From Candidatus Bathyarchaeota archaeon (GTDB lineage: Archaea; Thermoproteota; Bathyarchaeia; 40CM-2-53-6): a stretch of DNA of 64,000 nucleotides. The notes beneath the pieces were generated by a model. The model ran no database searches. It had not been told where the DNA came from and saw only the letters and a program-made list of their open reading frames with translations. Positions 41,470 through 50,506 of the stretch are shown in pieces (the first letter of the stretch is position 1; every line of letters starts with the position of its first letter). A program made the position numbers and the translations under genes. The DNA lies in NCBI GenBank assembly GCA_005888735.1, contig VBBN01000009.1, forward strand, positions 697 through 64,696, given 5' to 3'.

Positions 41470-43176
41470 CTAGCGGGTCTCCTCTCGAAGCCCGATAATA
41501 ACACTGTCAATCGCAGCCTGAGCCCTCTCCCTTCGACGAATCAGATCACTAGTAAGAGACTCGTACAGCTCTCGGGAAATCCGCCCCACCCGATACTGAT
41601 TTCTCAAATCGTTGAGACTACTGCGCGTCACCTGAAGCTCAGCCTCGGCTCTTTCCACCCTCTTTACCAAGTCAGAATATCGCGGCTGCGCATTCACAAG
41701 CTCAGCTTTCACGGCGACAAGGGCCCTGTCTATCTCGGACAGTCTCAGCTCCATTGACCTCTTACGCCGCTTATAGTCCGACCTGTTAAGCGCCCCCCGG
41801 TTCGAATCCTCCTCCATCCTATCCGCCTCCGACCGCATCGCACTCTTCTCATCGTACAACTCCACAAACCTGCCAATCAAGCCGGAAGGCGCGAGCCCTG
41901 ATACGCTTCCGCGAACGCCTACACTGTAAACGAGGACACTTGCCGCAAGCGCTCCCTCAATGAGCCCGGCCCAGCTCAGCGGGGCGAGGCCGGCCCAAAA
42001 CGGATCGAGTTGGTAGGTTAGAGTGAATGAAAGCTTGCTGAGAGGGCTGACACTGGAAGCTTGCAAGAGAATCTGGCCCCCTGATATGCTTGGAACCTGG
42101 CCTGTGAGCTCGGACACTCTGAACCCTGCCGGGAGACTGATCCTGGTGGTGAAGACCGGCTGGAAGAACTTCACATCGTCGAACATACGAAATGTCAAAG
42201 CATACCTTCCGGGCATTCCCTGCGACGCCGTAGCACCAGTCGATAACTTGTATACCAATGAGAGGGAAGCAGTGGCGTTGGTCGCAATCGAGTTGAATCT
42301 TGGGGTAACGGAGACCGTCGTGGTTCCGTTAGGCGACGTTACAGTGAGCTTGCTGGAATCAAGCTGGCCGATAAGGTCGCGCCCGGTGATCGAAGATGCG
42401 CCGCTAGGAAGAACGAATGTCAGGGCCGCCACTTGAACACCTCTGTTTGTGATATTGTAACTATCGGTGACCTGGACCGCACCAGACGATGAAATCGCTA
42501 TACTACGGGCCCCAGAAGCGTCAAACAGCTTCTGGCTCGTCCCTGTTGAACTGAACGCCATCGTGGCTACCGTTGTATTGTACGCGTTGAGCGGAGCAGC
42601 TCGCGCCGTGAAAACGCCGCCAGATAGCGCTCCATGAACACCGGTGACGGCGGGAGAGGGCCAGTCGCTCGTCTTGACGTTCAGGGAGGCTTCTGTCACC
42701 TTTAATGTTCCATCAATCACGGGGAACGGGCTGAAGCTAAGTACGAACTGGGGGGTACTTGAACTCGCATTGAGTCTAAGCAGCCCCGTGAAGACCGAAC
42801 TCAGCGTAAATGTATACCCTTCTTGCTTCGAAGCCGGTAAACTCACCTGAATGGGCTCGTAGTTCCCAGTCAGATTCAGCGGTTGCTGAGATATCTCTAA
42901 CACCAACCCCTGAGAATCCGTTGCTGACACATGTCTCAGCCTGGGGGCTAATGTCGAGGGCACACCTATTGTCAGATAGGTTACAAGTGCAGTTGCATTG
43001 AGCCTAATCGTGTCATTCATCACGGCTACCCCCCAATCATTCGCTACAATGGAGCGAGAGACGGTGACCGTACAGGTAGGTACCGTGCAGCCGACCTGAG
43101 ACTGGGCGACCGCATTAGTAGACATTTGAGCGGCCAACACGACGAGGACAAGCAGTGTGACTATTGTGGTTTTCAA
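41470..43176 (-). CDS. Membrane-anchored protein: secreted beta domain, TM, cytoplasmic CdvA-like coiled coil
   Basis: This 568-residue protein has a signal peptide (1-24, ending NAVAQ), a long Ser/Thr-rich beta ectodomain (about 25-405) and a TM segment (about 408-428, LSWAGLIEGALAASVLVYSVG). A cytoplasmic coiled coil (440-568) contains LRNQYRVGRISRELYESL. That is strikingly like LDELFSVGDIQRDVYEDL of the CdvA at 4582. It could tie a cytoplasmic scaffold to the envelope. It is divergent from an ATP-grasp gene. Confidence 0.65.
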   Translation of the reverse strand: MKTTIVTLLVLVVLAAQMSTNAVAQSQVGCTVPTCTVTVSRSIVANDWGVAVMNDTIRLNATALVTYLTIGVPSTLAPRLRHVSATDSQGLVLEISQQPLNLTGNYEPIQVSLPASKQEGYTFTLSSVFTGLLRLNASSSTPQFVLSFSPFPVIDGTLKVTEASLNVKTSDWPSPAVTGVHGALSGGVFTARAAPLNAYNTTVATMAFSSTGTSQKLFDASGARSIAISSSGAVQVTDSYNITNRGVQVAALTFVLPSGASSITGRDLIGQLDSSKLTVTSPNGTTTVSVTPRFNSIATNATASLSLVYKLSTGATASQGMPGRYALTFRMFDDVKFFQPVFTTRISLPAGFRVSELTGQVPSISGGQILLQASSVSPLSKLSFTLTYQLDPFWAGLAPLSWAGLIEGALAASVLVYSVGVRGSVSGLAPSGLIGRFVELYDEKSAMRSEADRMEEDSNRGALNRSDYKRRKRSMELRLSEIDRALVAVKAELVNAQPRYSDLVKRVERAEAELQVTRSSLNDLRNQYRVGRISRELYESLTSDLIRRRERAQAAIDSVIIGLREETR

Positions 43177-43274
43177 CGTCGGGTACCATCAGATTACTTG
43201 TACGATTGGCGCCCGGCTTGACCAGTTTCCTCCTTATTTATTCCTTGCAAACGCCACGTTCTAAGAGTTCAAGG

Positions 43275-44345
43275 TTGCGAAGTGTTCTGGTGACAGGTGC
43301 AGGCGGCAGCGCTGGAAACAACGTCTGTTGGGCGCTCCGCGTCAGTAGCGACGGCCCCAATTTGGAACTAACAGGAACCGACGCAGACAAGACCAGCCTG
43401 GAGATTAACCGATGGATCGACAATGCCTACCGAATAGCAGGTGCCAGCAGTCAGCACTACATTTCCACGATTAACAAGATTACGAAACGACGGAACGTCG
43501 AGTTGGTGATGCCGCAGCCCGATGTCGAGGTGGAGAGAATAGCTCAGGCAGGAAAGAAGGTAGACGCTCGAGTATTCCTTCCAGACGCCTCGACGGTTTC
43601 GGCCTGCCAAGACAAGTATGAATCCCTCCGCCTGTGGCACGAAGCAGGACTCCGAGAAAGCCCGTTGGTGATCCGAGCAAACGCCAGGAACGGGGAGAAG
43701 GGCCTCAAGCAGATTCGATATCCGAGATGGCTACGTGCCAGCCACGGGGCGGGAGGGTTGATGAGCTTTCTTGCACGAAATGACGAGGAGGCTCGGTGTT
43801 GGATAGCGCTTCATCGGAACCAGGGCCTCCCAGTCGATTTCGTCGCAGAAGAGTATCTCCCAGGCAGAGATTTTTGCTTCATGTCCATCTGGAAGAGGGG
43901 TGAGCTCGTCACTTCCATGGTGAGAGAGAGACTGAGCTGGGTAGGAAACAGAACCTTCGGAACCGGTGGGACATCAAAGCTCAACAGAGTTGTTCACTCT
44001 GAGCGAATCAATGACGCTGCTCTTCGAGCCATCAGGGCTATTTCGTCAAAACCTCACGGGATTTTCTGCGTCGACCTAAAAGAGTCTGAGAATGGCCAGC
44101 CGCGACCGACCGAGATCAACTGCAGGTTCACGACCAATGTCCATTACCTAACCCTCGCTTCAATCAAGCTTGGTCATCCGGAAATGAACTTCCCGTGGAT
44201 CGCTGCAAGGATTGCTTTGGATGAGAATATTCCACATTGCAATCAGTTTGATGCGATCCCTGCTGGAATTTGGTTCACTAAGAACGTTGATATGGGTTTC
44301 ACCATGGTGGATGGAGACAAGTGGAAAGCGGTCCGCTTTTCATAA
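43275..44345 (+). CDS. ATP-grasp enzyme, carbamoyl-phosphate synthase large-subunit-like
   Basis: This roughly 356-residue protein has an N-terminal Rossmann-type fold (SVLVTGAGGSAGNNVCWAL, LTGTDAD) and an ATP-grasp domain with FVAEEYLPGRDFCFMSIW, GIFCVDLKESENG and PTEINCRFTTNVHY. Such proteins ligate a carboxylate to an amine or thiol. It begins at TTG 43275, which follows a CTTATTTATT element by about 30 nt. The frame extends further upstream but into the neighbouring promoter. The substrate is unknown; glycan or peptide modification is possible. Confidence 0.75.
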   Translation: MRSVLVTGAGGSAGNNVCWALRVSSDGPNLELTGTDADKTSLEINRWIDNAYRIAGASSQHYISTINKITKRRNVELVMPQPDVEVERIAQAGKKVDARVFLPDASTVSACQDKYESLRLWHEAGLRESPLVIRANARNGEKGLKQIRYPRWLRASHGAGGLMSFLARNDEEARCWIALHRNQGLPVDFVAEEYLPGRDFCFMSIWKRGELVTSMVRERLSWVGNRTFGTGGTSKLNRVVHSERINDAALRAIRAISSKPHGIFCVDLKESENGQPRPTEINCRFTTNVHYLTLASIKLGHPEMNFPWIAARIALDENIPHCNQFDAIPAGIWFTKNVDMGFTMVDGDKWKAVRFS

Positions 44346-44353
44346 CTCGCAAC

Positions 44354-44599
44354 CTACGCGTCTCCCTTGCGAAAGAACAGAATCCGGACCTGTTTGTCCC
44401 ACACTAGGAGCCACATCATGGACATAAACAGCGCAGCCAGCGCCTTGAGTCCCGCTTCTAGATACCTTCCAAATTCCAAGGTGGGCTCGAACAGTCTTGG
44501 CGGTGCAATAACACCTGCCAGAAGATAGAAACCGGAAAGCATTAGGATCCACTGCACCAAGAATATTGCGAATTGAAGCATGACCGTTCTCTGACTCAT
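44354..44599 (-). CDS. Small membrane protein (two TM segments)
   Basis: This 81-residue protein has TM segments at about 8-30 and 48-66 (AIFLVQWILMLSGFYLLAGV, LKALAALFMSMMWLLVW) and a basic C-terminus. It starts 11 nt after the GlcNAc-1-P transferase stop and is probably co-transcribed with it. No family is recognised. Confidence 0.6.
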   Translation of the reverse strand: MSQRTVMLQFAIFLVQWILMLSGFYLLAGVIAPPRLFEPTLEFGRYLEAGLKALAALFMSMMWLLVWDKQVRILFFRKGDA

Positions 44600-44609
44600 T
44601 CTTGTGTCA

Positions 44610-45623
44610 CTATGTGAGCAGGATCGTTATCGCAGCGAGACACGCGGAGAAAAGGAACAGTGCAAATATCCTCGACACAACCCTCTTCTCAGGCAGTGGA
44701 CCGTCTACTAACATTGTTCTGACCAACGTGAGTGGCGCACTCGGGCTTCCCGAGGAGGCTAATCTTCCATCCTCGAGAACTCGTGTCGGCTTTGCAGCTA
44801 TGTCCCTATGCTCGGCGAACCTCTTGATTTTGGTGAGGAAGAAGAATGAGTTCTGAATATGTGGAAACATTGCGACTATCGTCGCGATTTCCATCCGGCC
44901 GAGTATGGCGAACGCGCCAACGGATCCACCCACAGCCAGTTGAGCCACGTTTCCCGCGAAGGCCCTCGACGGGTACCTGTTGAAGTAAAAGAAACCCAGG
45001 CATGCGAAGAGCACACTTGCAGTGAGGAAGATAGGGAGTGGCTCTGCTCCCTTTGCGAGGAGTCCGACGAGCAGGCCGCCTGTCATTATCGCGACGCCCC
45101 CGGCCATAACACCGTTAAGGGGGTCAAGCATGTTTACCGTGTTCGACGTCACCGTGATCGCAACAGGTATGGTCAGTGGGTAAATGACTGGAAGATGAAA
45201 ACCTCCAAACAATGGGACTCGCAGGGTCGGATTGTAAACGCTGTCTGGGTATAGTAGCCCCAGCACAATAATAGGAAGCCCGCAAAGTAGTCCAAGAAGC
45301 GGCTTGTAGTACCCTCTCATCCTTTTCAAGTCGTCCACGGCTCCAATAATCGCAGTTGACGCGACGACCGCTGCGTAGGCGATCGCCTGCAAATGCTGCC
45401 CGTTCGTCGTCAGCCCATAGACAGCGGAGAGTGCGAGCAGTGTGATGGGTATGGAGACTCCGCACATCTCAGGTATCTTCGGTCGTTCTTTCTTGTGTAC
45501 GTCTATTCCGAAGATGCCTCTCGAGGAGTTGAATGCCATGAAGAACCTCGTTAACACCAACGCGAGTGGAAACGCTGACAGTCCAAGAAGAACCGCAGCA
45601 GCCTCGCTTCCCAGCTGAGCCAT
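44610..45623 (-). CDS. GlcNAc-1-phosphate transferase (glycosyltransferase family 4)
   Basis: This 337-residue protein has about ten TM segments and the family motifs IIGAVDDLKRMRGYYKP (Asp-Asp), NTVNMLDPLNGVMAG and AFAGNVAQ. HIQNSFFFLTK and KRFAEHRD stand in place of the usual H-x-H loop. It resembles Alg7/AglH, which starts N-glycan assembly by transferring GlcNAc-1-P to dolichyl phosphate. The abundant N-x-S/T sites in surface proteins of this window fit that role. Confidence 0.88.
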   Translation of the reverse strand: MAQLGSEAAAVLLGLSAFPLALVLTRFFMAFNSSRGIFGIDVHKKERPKIPEMCGVSIPITLLALSAVYGLTTNGQHLQAIAYAAVVASTAIIGAVDDLKRMRGYYKPLLGLLCGLPIIVLGLLYPDSVYNPTLRVPLFGGFHLPVIYPLTIPVAITVTSNTVNMLDPLNGVMAGGVAIMTGGLLVGLLAKGAEPLPIFLTASVLFACLGFFYFNRYPSRAFAGNVAQLAVGGSVGAFAILGRMEIATIVAMFPHIQNSFFFLTKIKRFAEHRDIAAKPTRVLEDGRLASSGSPSAPLTLVRTMLVDGPLPEKRVVSRIFALFLFSACLAAITILLT

Positions 45624-45715
45624 GAGCGCCGGTTTCTGTGGCTAGTATTAAACAACCTCACGGAACAGCGAAGGGGTTATCAGTAGTCGGACGTGGCTCC
45701 CGCACTCGGTCGCTT

Positions 45716-47110
45716 TTGGATAAGCACAAACACCCGTTCCTGCCAAACTATGACAGTACTCCAAAGGCGAGGATGCTTCGCGAAATAGGAGTCTCTTCTA
45801 TCGAGAAGCTCTATTCGGACATTCCACGCGAGATTCGGGTCAAGCGACCCTTGAAAATAGAGGGACTTCCATCCGAGCAGGAAGTTCACTCCCATATTAC
45901 GAACATTCTGGCCAAAAACCAGTCATCGAACGACCAAGCAATATTCCTGGGCGCTGGACAGTACAACCACTACATTCCCGCAGCCGTCAAGGCCATCGTC
46001 GGCAGAGCAGAATTCCAAACATCTTACACCCCTTACCAGGCCGAAGTGTCTCAAGGACTCCTACAAGCCCTCTTCGAATTCCAGTCGATTGTAGCCGACC
46101 TCACCGAGATGGATGTTGTAAACTCTTCTCTTTACGACGGAGCAACAGCATTGGGAGAAGCTGCACGAATGGCTGCAAGAACCAACGGACGAAGAAAGAT
46201 CCTCATCCCTCAAAACCTTCACCCAGACAAACTAGCTGTTTTGCGTAATTACACCGAACCGGCGGGAATCAGACTTGAGACCTTCGATTACGATCGGGAG
46301 ACAGGAGGAATCAGCGCCGACGATGTCAAATCCAAACTTGATACGGAGACGTCCGCAGTCTACGCCGAGACCCCCTCTTTCTTCGGCGTGCTTGACCCAT
46401 GGGTCACGGACCTTCCTGACGCATGCCATGAAAAACAAGCGCTGGCTATCATCGGGTTCGACCCAATCGCGCTCGGAGGCATCAAGCCGCCGGGGGAATA
46501 TGGAGCCGACATAGTCGTTGGCGAAGGGCAGTCCATCTCCACGGAAATGAACTTCGGAGGACCGTCGCTGGGCATCATCGGCTGTAGGGGCGATCCTTTA
46601 GTTCGTCAGATGCCCGGTCGCTTGATTGGATTGACGAGCACCATTGAGACGCAAGACCGCGCGTTTAGCATGGTTCTTCAGACCAGGGAACAGCACATTC
46701 GAAGGGAGAAGGCCACCTCGAACATCTGCACCAACGAGGCGCTTCTCGCAGTAGGAGCTGCCTCATACTTAGCGTTGCTAGGTCCAGCTGGCCTCAACCA
46801 ACTCTTCCAGACTATCCTCACCAAGACTCAGTATGCGATAAAGCGGCTGTCGGAAAACTCGAAACTCACAGTTCCACGCTTTGCGTACCCCTCATACCAA
46901 GAATTCGTAATGACCTTCAAAGGAAAACGAGGATCGGCCACAGAGATTCAGCGCAAACTGCTAGCACGCGGGGTGCAACCCGGGAAGAACCTCAGCAAGG
47001 ACTTTTTCGAGTTAGGAGAGAGTATCCTAACATGCGTAACGGAACTGCACAGCACCGACGACATCGATTCGCTAGCCTCGAACATTCTTGAGTTGAAGTG
47101 GTCGGAGTAG
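45716..47110 (+). CDS. gcvPA: Glycine dehydrogenase (decarboxylating) subunit 1
   Basis: This roughly 464-residue fold-type I protein has HPFLPNYDSTPKARMLREIGVSSIEKLYSDIP, the typical GcvPA start, plus FLGAGQYNHYIPA, TSYTPYQAEVSQGLLQALFEFQS and GEGQSISTEMNFGGPSLG. With GcvPB it decarboxylates glycine and loads the lipoyl H-protein. TTG 45716 is preferred, since a TATTAAAC element near 45647 would make the start at 45638 untranscribed. Confidence 0.93.
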   Translation: MDKHKHPFLPNYDSTPKARMLREIGVSSIEKLYSDIPREIRVKRPLKIEGLPSEQEVHSHITNILAKNQSSNDQAIFLGAGQYNHYIPAAVKAIVGRAEFQTSYTPYQAEVSQGLLQALFEFQSIVADLTEMDVVNSSLYDGATALGEAARMAARTNGRRKILIPQNLHPDKLAVLRNYTEPAGIRLETFDYDRETGGISADDVKSKLDTETSAVYAETPSFFGVLDPWVTDLPDACHEKQALAIIGFDPIALGGIKPPGEYGADIVVGEGQSISTEMNFGGPSLGIIGCRGDPLVRQMPGRLIGLTSTIETQDRAFSMVLQTREQHIRREKATSNICTNEALLAVGAASYLALLGPAGLNQLFQTILTKTQYAIKRLSENSKLTVPRFAYPSYQEFVMTFKGKRGSATEIQRKLLARGVQPGKNLSKDFFELGESILTCVTELHSTDDIDSLASNILELKWSE

Positions 47111-47112
47111 GA

Positions 47113-47688
47113 ATGAGATACCACCAAGCTACATGGAACGAGCCTCTCTTAGTCGAACGATCAGTGCCGGGCAAGATCGGCCACAATTCCCGGATGCTGA
47201 CGAGAAAGGAGGCAGACCTCGTAGGCGAGCAATGCTGGAAAATTATTCCTCCGCCCCTGCTTAGAGAGGGGCTTCCGAGGCTCCCCGAGCTGTCAGAGCC
47301 TGAAGTAATTCGTCACTTCACACGACTCTCACAGGAGAACTATGCACCTGACCTCGGCATATATCCTCTGGGAAGCTGCACGATGAAATACAACCCAAAA
47401 ATCTCCGAAGTAATCGTTCAGAACCACAAGTTAGAGAAACTACACCCCGAACAAGAAGAGTCCACCATTCAAGGGATTCTTGCCATACTCTACAAACTCG
47501 AGAGGACTCTCGCCGAAATCACAGGAATGTCTAGGGACAGTCTTCAGCCTGCTGCGGGTGCCCACGGTGAGTTTCTTGGTGCTCTCATAATGCGAGCCCA
47601 TCACCGATCCCAAGGAGAGCTAGAGCCAGTGCCGCTATGGCTGGATTCAAGGTGGTCGTCGTACCATCGAACTCAGAGGGGATGGTAG
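47113..47688 (+). pseudogene. gcvPB: Glycine dehydrogenase subunit 2, N-terminal part (frame broken)
   Basis: ATG 47113 lies 2 nt after gcvPA. The frame encodes the GcvPB N-terminus (SYNEPLL-like HQATWNEPLLVERSVPGKIG, LPELSEPEVIRHFTRLSQENYAPDLGIYPLGSCTMKYNPK, QPAAGAHGEFLGALIMRAHHRSQGE). After residue 170 it reads out of frame. Compared with the family, about 15 residues including the conserved D-S-A-H-G-T-N-P are missing at the break near 47615-47630. The rest of the protein continues in another frame from 47637. Confidence 0.8.
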
Positions 47689-48593
47689 ACCTGGCGGCGT
47701 TGCAGCGCGCTGCGAGCAAGGCGACAGCCGGGTTGATGATCACTAACCCGAACACACTCGGCATCTTCGAAAGGGACATCGTGAAGATCGCGAGTATCAT
47801 TCATGAGGCTGGCGGTCTCCTCTATTATGATGGGGCGAATTTCAATCCGATTTTGGGCAAAGTCAGGCCCGGTGATATGGGGTTTGACATTGTTCACCTG
47901 AATCTGCACAAGACATTCGCAACGCCGCACGGGGGCGGTGGGCCGGGTGCCGGCCCTGTGGGTGTAACAAGAAGCCTTGAGCGGTTCTTGCCGGTACCCA
48001 TGGTTGGATATGACGGTGAGAAGTACTTTCTTGATTATGATATTCCCGATTCGGTTGGTAAGGTCCGGTCTTATTTTGGCAGCGTGGGAATTCTCGTACG
48101 GGCCTATGCGTACATAATGAGTCTGGGGATTGACGGGCTTGAGGCGGCTGGAGAAACCGCGGTTCTGAACACAAACTACATACTGTCAAGGGTGATGAAA
48201 GAGAAGATTTTCGAGCTTCCATATTCAGGGAGGAGGAAACACGAGTTTGTCTTGAGCACCCGGAAACTGACCGATAGAACTGGGGTCAGGGCCTTGGATA
48301 TGGCGAAGCGAATGCTTGACAGCGGGGTCCACGCGCCCACGATCTACTTTCCGTTGACAGTCGATGAAGCGATGATGATCGAAGCTCCCGACACTGAGAA
48401 TCTGTACGATTTGGACGAGTTTGTTAACGCTCTAGTCTCGGTCGCCCGGGAGGCGGAAAAGGACCCGGCTATTGTCAAAGGGGCTCCGCATCAAACAACG
48501 GTCGGGAGGATTGACGAAGTAAAAGCATCCCATCCGCGAACTCTGAAGCTCAAGTGGGACAGCCCTAAACCGAAACAGGACAAACGGGTTTAG
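47637..48593 (+). pseudogene. gcvPB: Glycine dehydrogenase subunit 2, C-terminal part
   Basis: This 318-codon frame begins ASAAMAGFKVVVVPSNSEG in family numbering and carries the PLP lysine in HLNLHKTFATPHGGGGPGAGPVGV. The rest is intact to the usual C-terminus. If ATG 47637 is used it would make a separate polypeptide overlapping the first by 52 nt. A sequencing or assembly error could explain a frameshift, but not easily the missing 15 residues. Confidence 0.8.
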
Positions 48594-48830
48594 TCGAGCC
48601 GTTGGACACGGTTTGTGGAGAGCCAATAACCAGACTGTTTGAGACGTTCGAGTAGAACTGCCCAAATTGTGCTAATATTTGTATCCAGTGCTGTGGCGTT
48701 TGAGGGAACTAGGAGACCATGACAGAATGTAATAAATACAGAAGTTGTAAGGTATCTGCGGATGTAAGTCAGGAATAATACGTAGAGATTACAATTGTAT
48801 ATAAGATGATGGTCCCCGATTCGGGCCTCT
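48594..48830 (+). promoter_or_regulatory. Intergenic region with the ftsZ-like promoter
   Basis: This AT-richer gap of 237 bp contains TTGTATATAAG at about 48796-48806. That is a strong TATA box about 25-35 nt before ATG 48831, so the transcript should be nearly leaderless. Nothing else is recognised. Confidence 0.6.
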
Positions 48831-49874
48831 ATGTCTACCGAAGAGGTTTCTCTAGCCCAAGCTCCCACTGCCACCTCTCGCATCTCATTGGTCGGCATCG
48901 GTGGAGCCGGGAACAATCTACTCGCAAGAGCCATCGTAAGCGGGGTCAGTCCGATCCGATGCGTGGCCGTGAATACTGACGGGGCGCAATTGTCAGGGTC
49001 CCCTGCAAGGAACAAAGTATTGATGAATACTCCTTCTGCCAGCCAGAACAAGGATTCATCGGAAGAAACCTCGAAATTCTCACTCGGCGTCAGTGCCAAC
49101 AGGGTGAAACCCTTCGTAGATGGGTCAAACTTCGCCTTCGTTCTCACAGGTTTGGGAGGCGTGCTCGGGACCAGCACCGCCCCTCTGATCGCGCAGTTAA
49201 CTCGAAGCCCCGAATGCCTTGTCGTCTCCATAGTGGCACTGCCATATCTTCACGAGCGAGAAAGACGGTTCGTTGCCCTAAGAGGCCTCAAGCAAATGGC
49301 AAGGGCGAGCAACTGCACCGTGATCGTAGACAACGCGACAAGTAACGAATCGCCTAGTACAACAGGCAGAATCTCAGATGAACAGGCCGGCATCGCAGTG
49401 AGAAGCCTCGCCGAGTTTGTCTCAACCGCCACTCCCATGACTGGAAGGGAGGTACTCGAGGTGATGTCCCTTGGACCGATTGCCACAGTTTGCACGGCCG
49501 CCTTCAAGTCTGGCCGAAACATACAGTCGTCCGTCGTAGAGGCTCTAAGAAAACCGTCAGCCAGTCTACCACTCAAGGATGTCAAGGGTGCAATTCTTCT
49601 CTCCAACGGGTCGAGACGCGTTGAGAACGGTGAGGCAGCGTTAGCCTACGAGACGATAGCATCGCTTGTGGGCGAGAACGTCGAATTCATTCACGGAAAC
49701 GTTCGCTCGGCTTCAGAGCCAACCATGTGCCTATTCCTCACAGGATATGACTACAATCTCGCGATTCGCTCTTTAGTCGACTTCGTCGAGCTCTACGACG
49801 CGGAGGCCGGCGAGCCTTCCACAGTGGGAAAATTGCGCCTGGAAGTTCCTCTTTTCCAAATGGAAGTGCCCTAG
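48831..49874 (+). CDS. Divergent FtsZ-like protein
   Basis: This 347-residue protein has the FtsZ/tubulin N-terminal fold: LVGIGGAGNNLLARAI (T1), AVNTDGAQL (T2) and FVLTGLGGVLGTSTAPLIAQL in place of the GGGTGTG signature loop. VSIVALPYLHERERR corresponds to the FtsZ VVTKPFxFEGxRR segment. The T7 loop N-x-D-x-x-D that completes the GTPase site is not found (PMTGREVLEVMSLGPIATV at that place). It probably binds nucleotide poorly or hydrolyses it slowly. A degenerate FtsZ beside a Cdv system fits thaumarchaeal-type genomes. Confidence 0.82.
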   Translation: MSTEEVSLAQAPTATSRISLVGIGGAGNNLLARAIVSGVSPIRCVAVNTDGAQLSGSPARNKVLMNTPSASQNKDSSEETSKFSLGVSANRVKPFVDGSNFAFVLTGLGGVLGTSTAPLIAQLTRSPECLVVSIVALPYLHERERRFVALRGLKQMARASNCTVIVDNATSNESPSTTGRISDEQAGIAVRSLAEFVSTATPMTGREVLEVMSLGPIATVCTAAFKSGRNIQSSVVEALRKPSASLPLKDVKGAILLSNGSRRVENGEAALAYETIASLVGENVEFIHGNVRSASEPTMCLFLTGYDYNLAIRSLVDFVELYDAEAGEPSTVGKLRLEVPLFQMEVP

Positions 49875-50506
49875 CTCTTTTTCCTCGCTTGCAACCTCCT
49901 TTTTCTGAGCCTCTCTGAGATACGAATCGTTTCTCCCCCAGGGGAGACGAGTCCTCGCCTGATGGCCTCCAGAACGGACCTTTCATCGCTGGTCTGCGCT
50001 TGAACCTGGGTGTACGCCCTTCCAATCGTATCCTGAAAATGCGAATCGCTTCCCCCGACCGTGGCGAGATTTTCTCGTCGAGCGTAATCTCGTGCTCTTC
50101 GCCAGGGGACCCAGTGGAACAAGCTTGACGCGTTGATCACCTCGATGGCGTCTGGCCGCTCACGAAGGAGGTGTAGTTTGACGCTGGACCGAAACCAATC
50201 GTACGGGTGCGGTATTACCACGACTCCCTCGTTTTCGTGAATTTGGCGGATTGTTGCGTCAGCCGATTGGTCTTTCTCAACCGCGCTCTTGAGCCCGAGA
50301 CCGAGGATGTGACCCTCCCTGCTTGAGACCTCCACGCCGCAAATAGCAAGGATTCCGTTGGGCTTGTCCGTTGCTAGAAGGTTATGGTCGGTGATCGCAA
50401 CTCCGTCGACTTTACTTCGTAGGCAGGCCGTCGGAATGTCTGTGATTAGGGTGACTGCGTCGTTCGACCGGTTCGTGTGTACGTGTAGGTCAAGCTTGAG
50501 CTTCAA
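49871..50506 (-). CDS. PHP-domain phosphoesterase
   Basis: This 211-residue protein has KLDLHVHTNRSNDA, VAITDHN, VVIPHPYDWFR and GGSDSHF, the four metal-binding motifs of the PHP superfamily. Stand-alone PHP enzymes hydrolyse nucleoside or sugar phosphates. It overlaps the FtsZ-like gene tail to tail by 4 nt and starts inside the end of metG (17 nt overlap), so it is coupled to metG. Confidence 0.92.
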   Translation of the reverse strand: MKLKLDLHVHTNRSNDAVTLITDIPTACLRSKVDGVAITDHNLLATDKPNGILAICGVEVSSREGHILGLGLKSAVEKDQSADATIRQIHENEGVVVIPHPYDWFRSSVKLHLLRERPDAIEVINASSLFHWVPWRRARDYARRENLATVGGSDSHFQDTIGRAYTQVQAQTSDERSVLEAIRRGLVSPGGETIRISERLRKRRLQARKKS

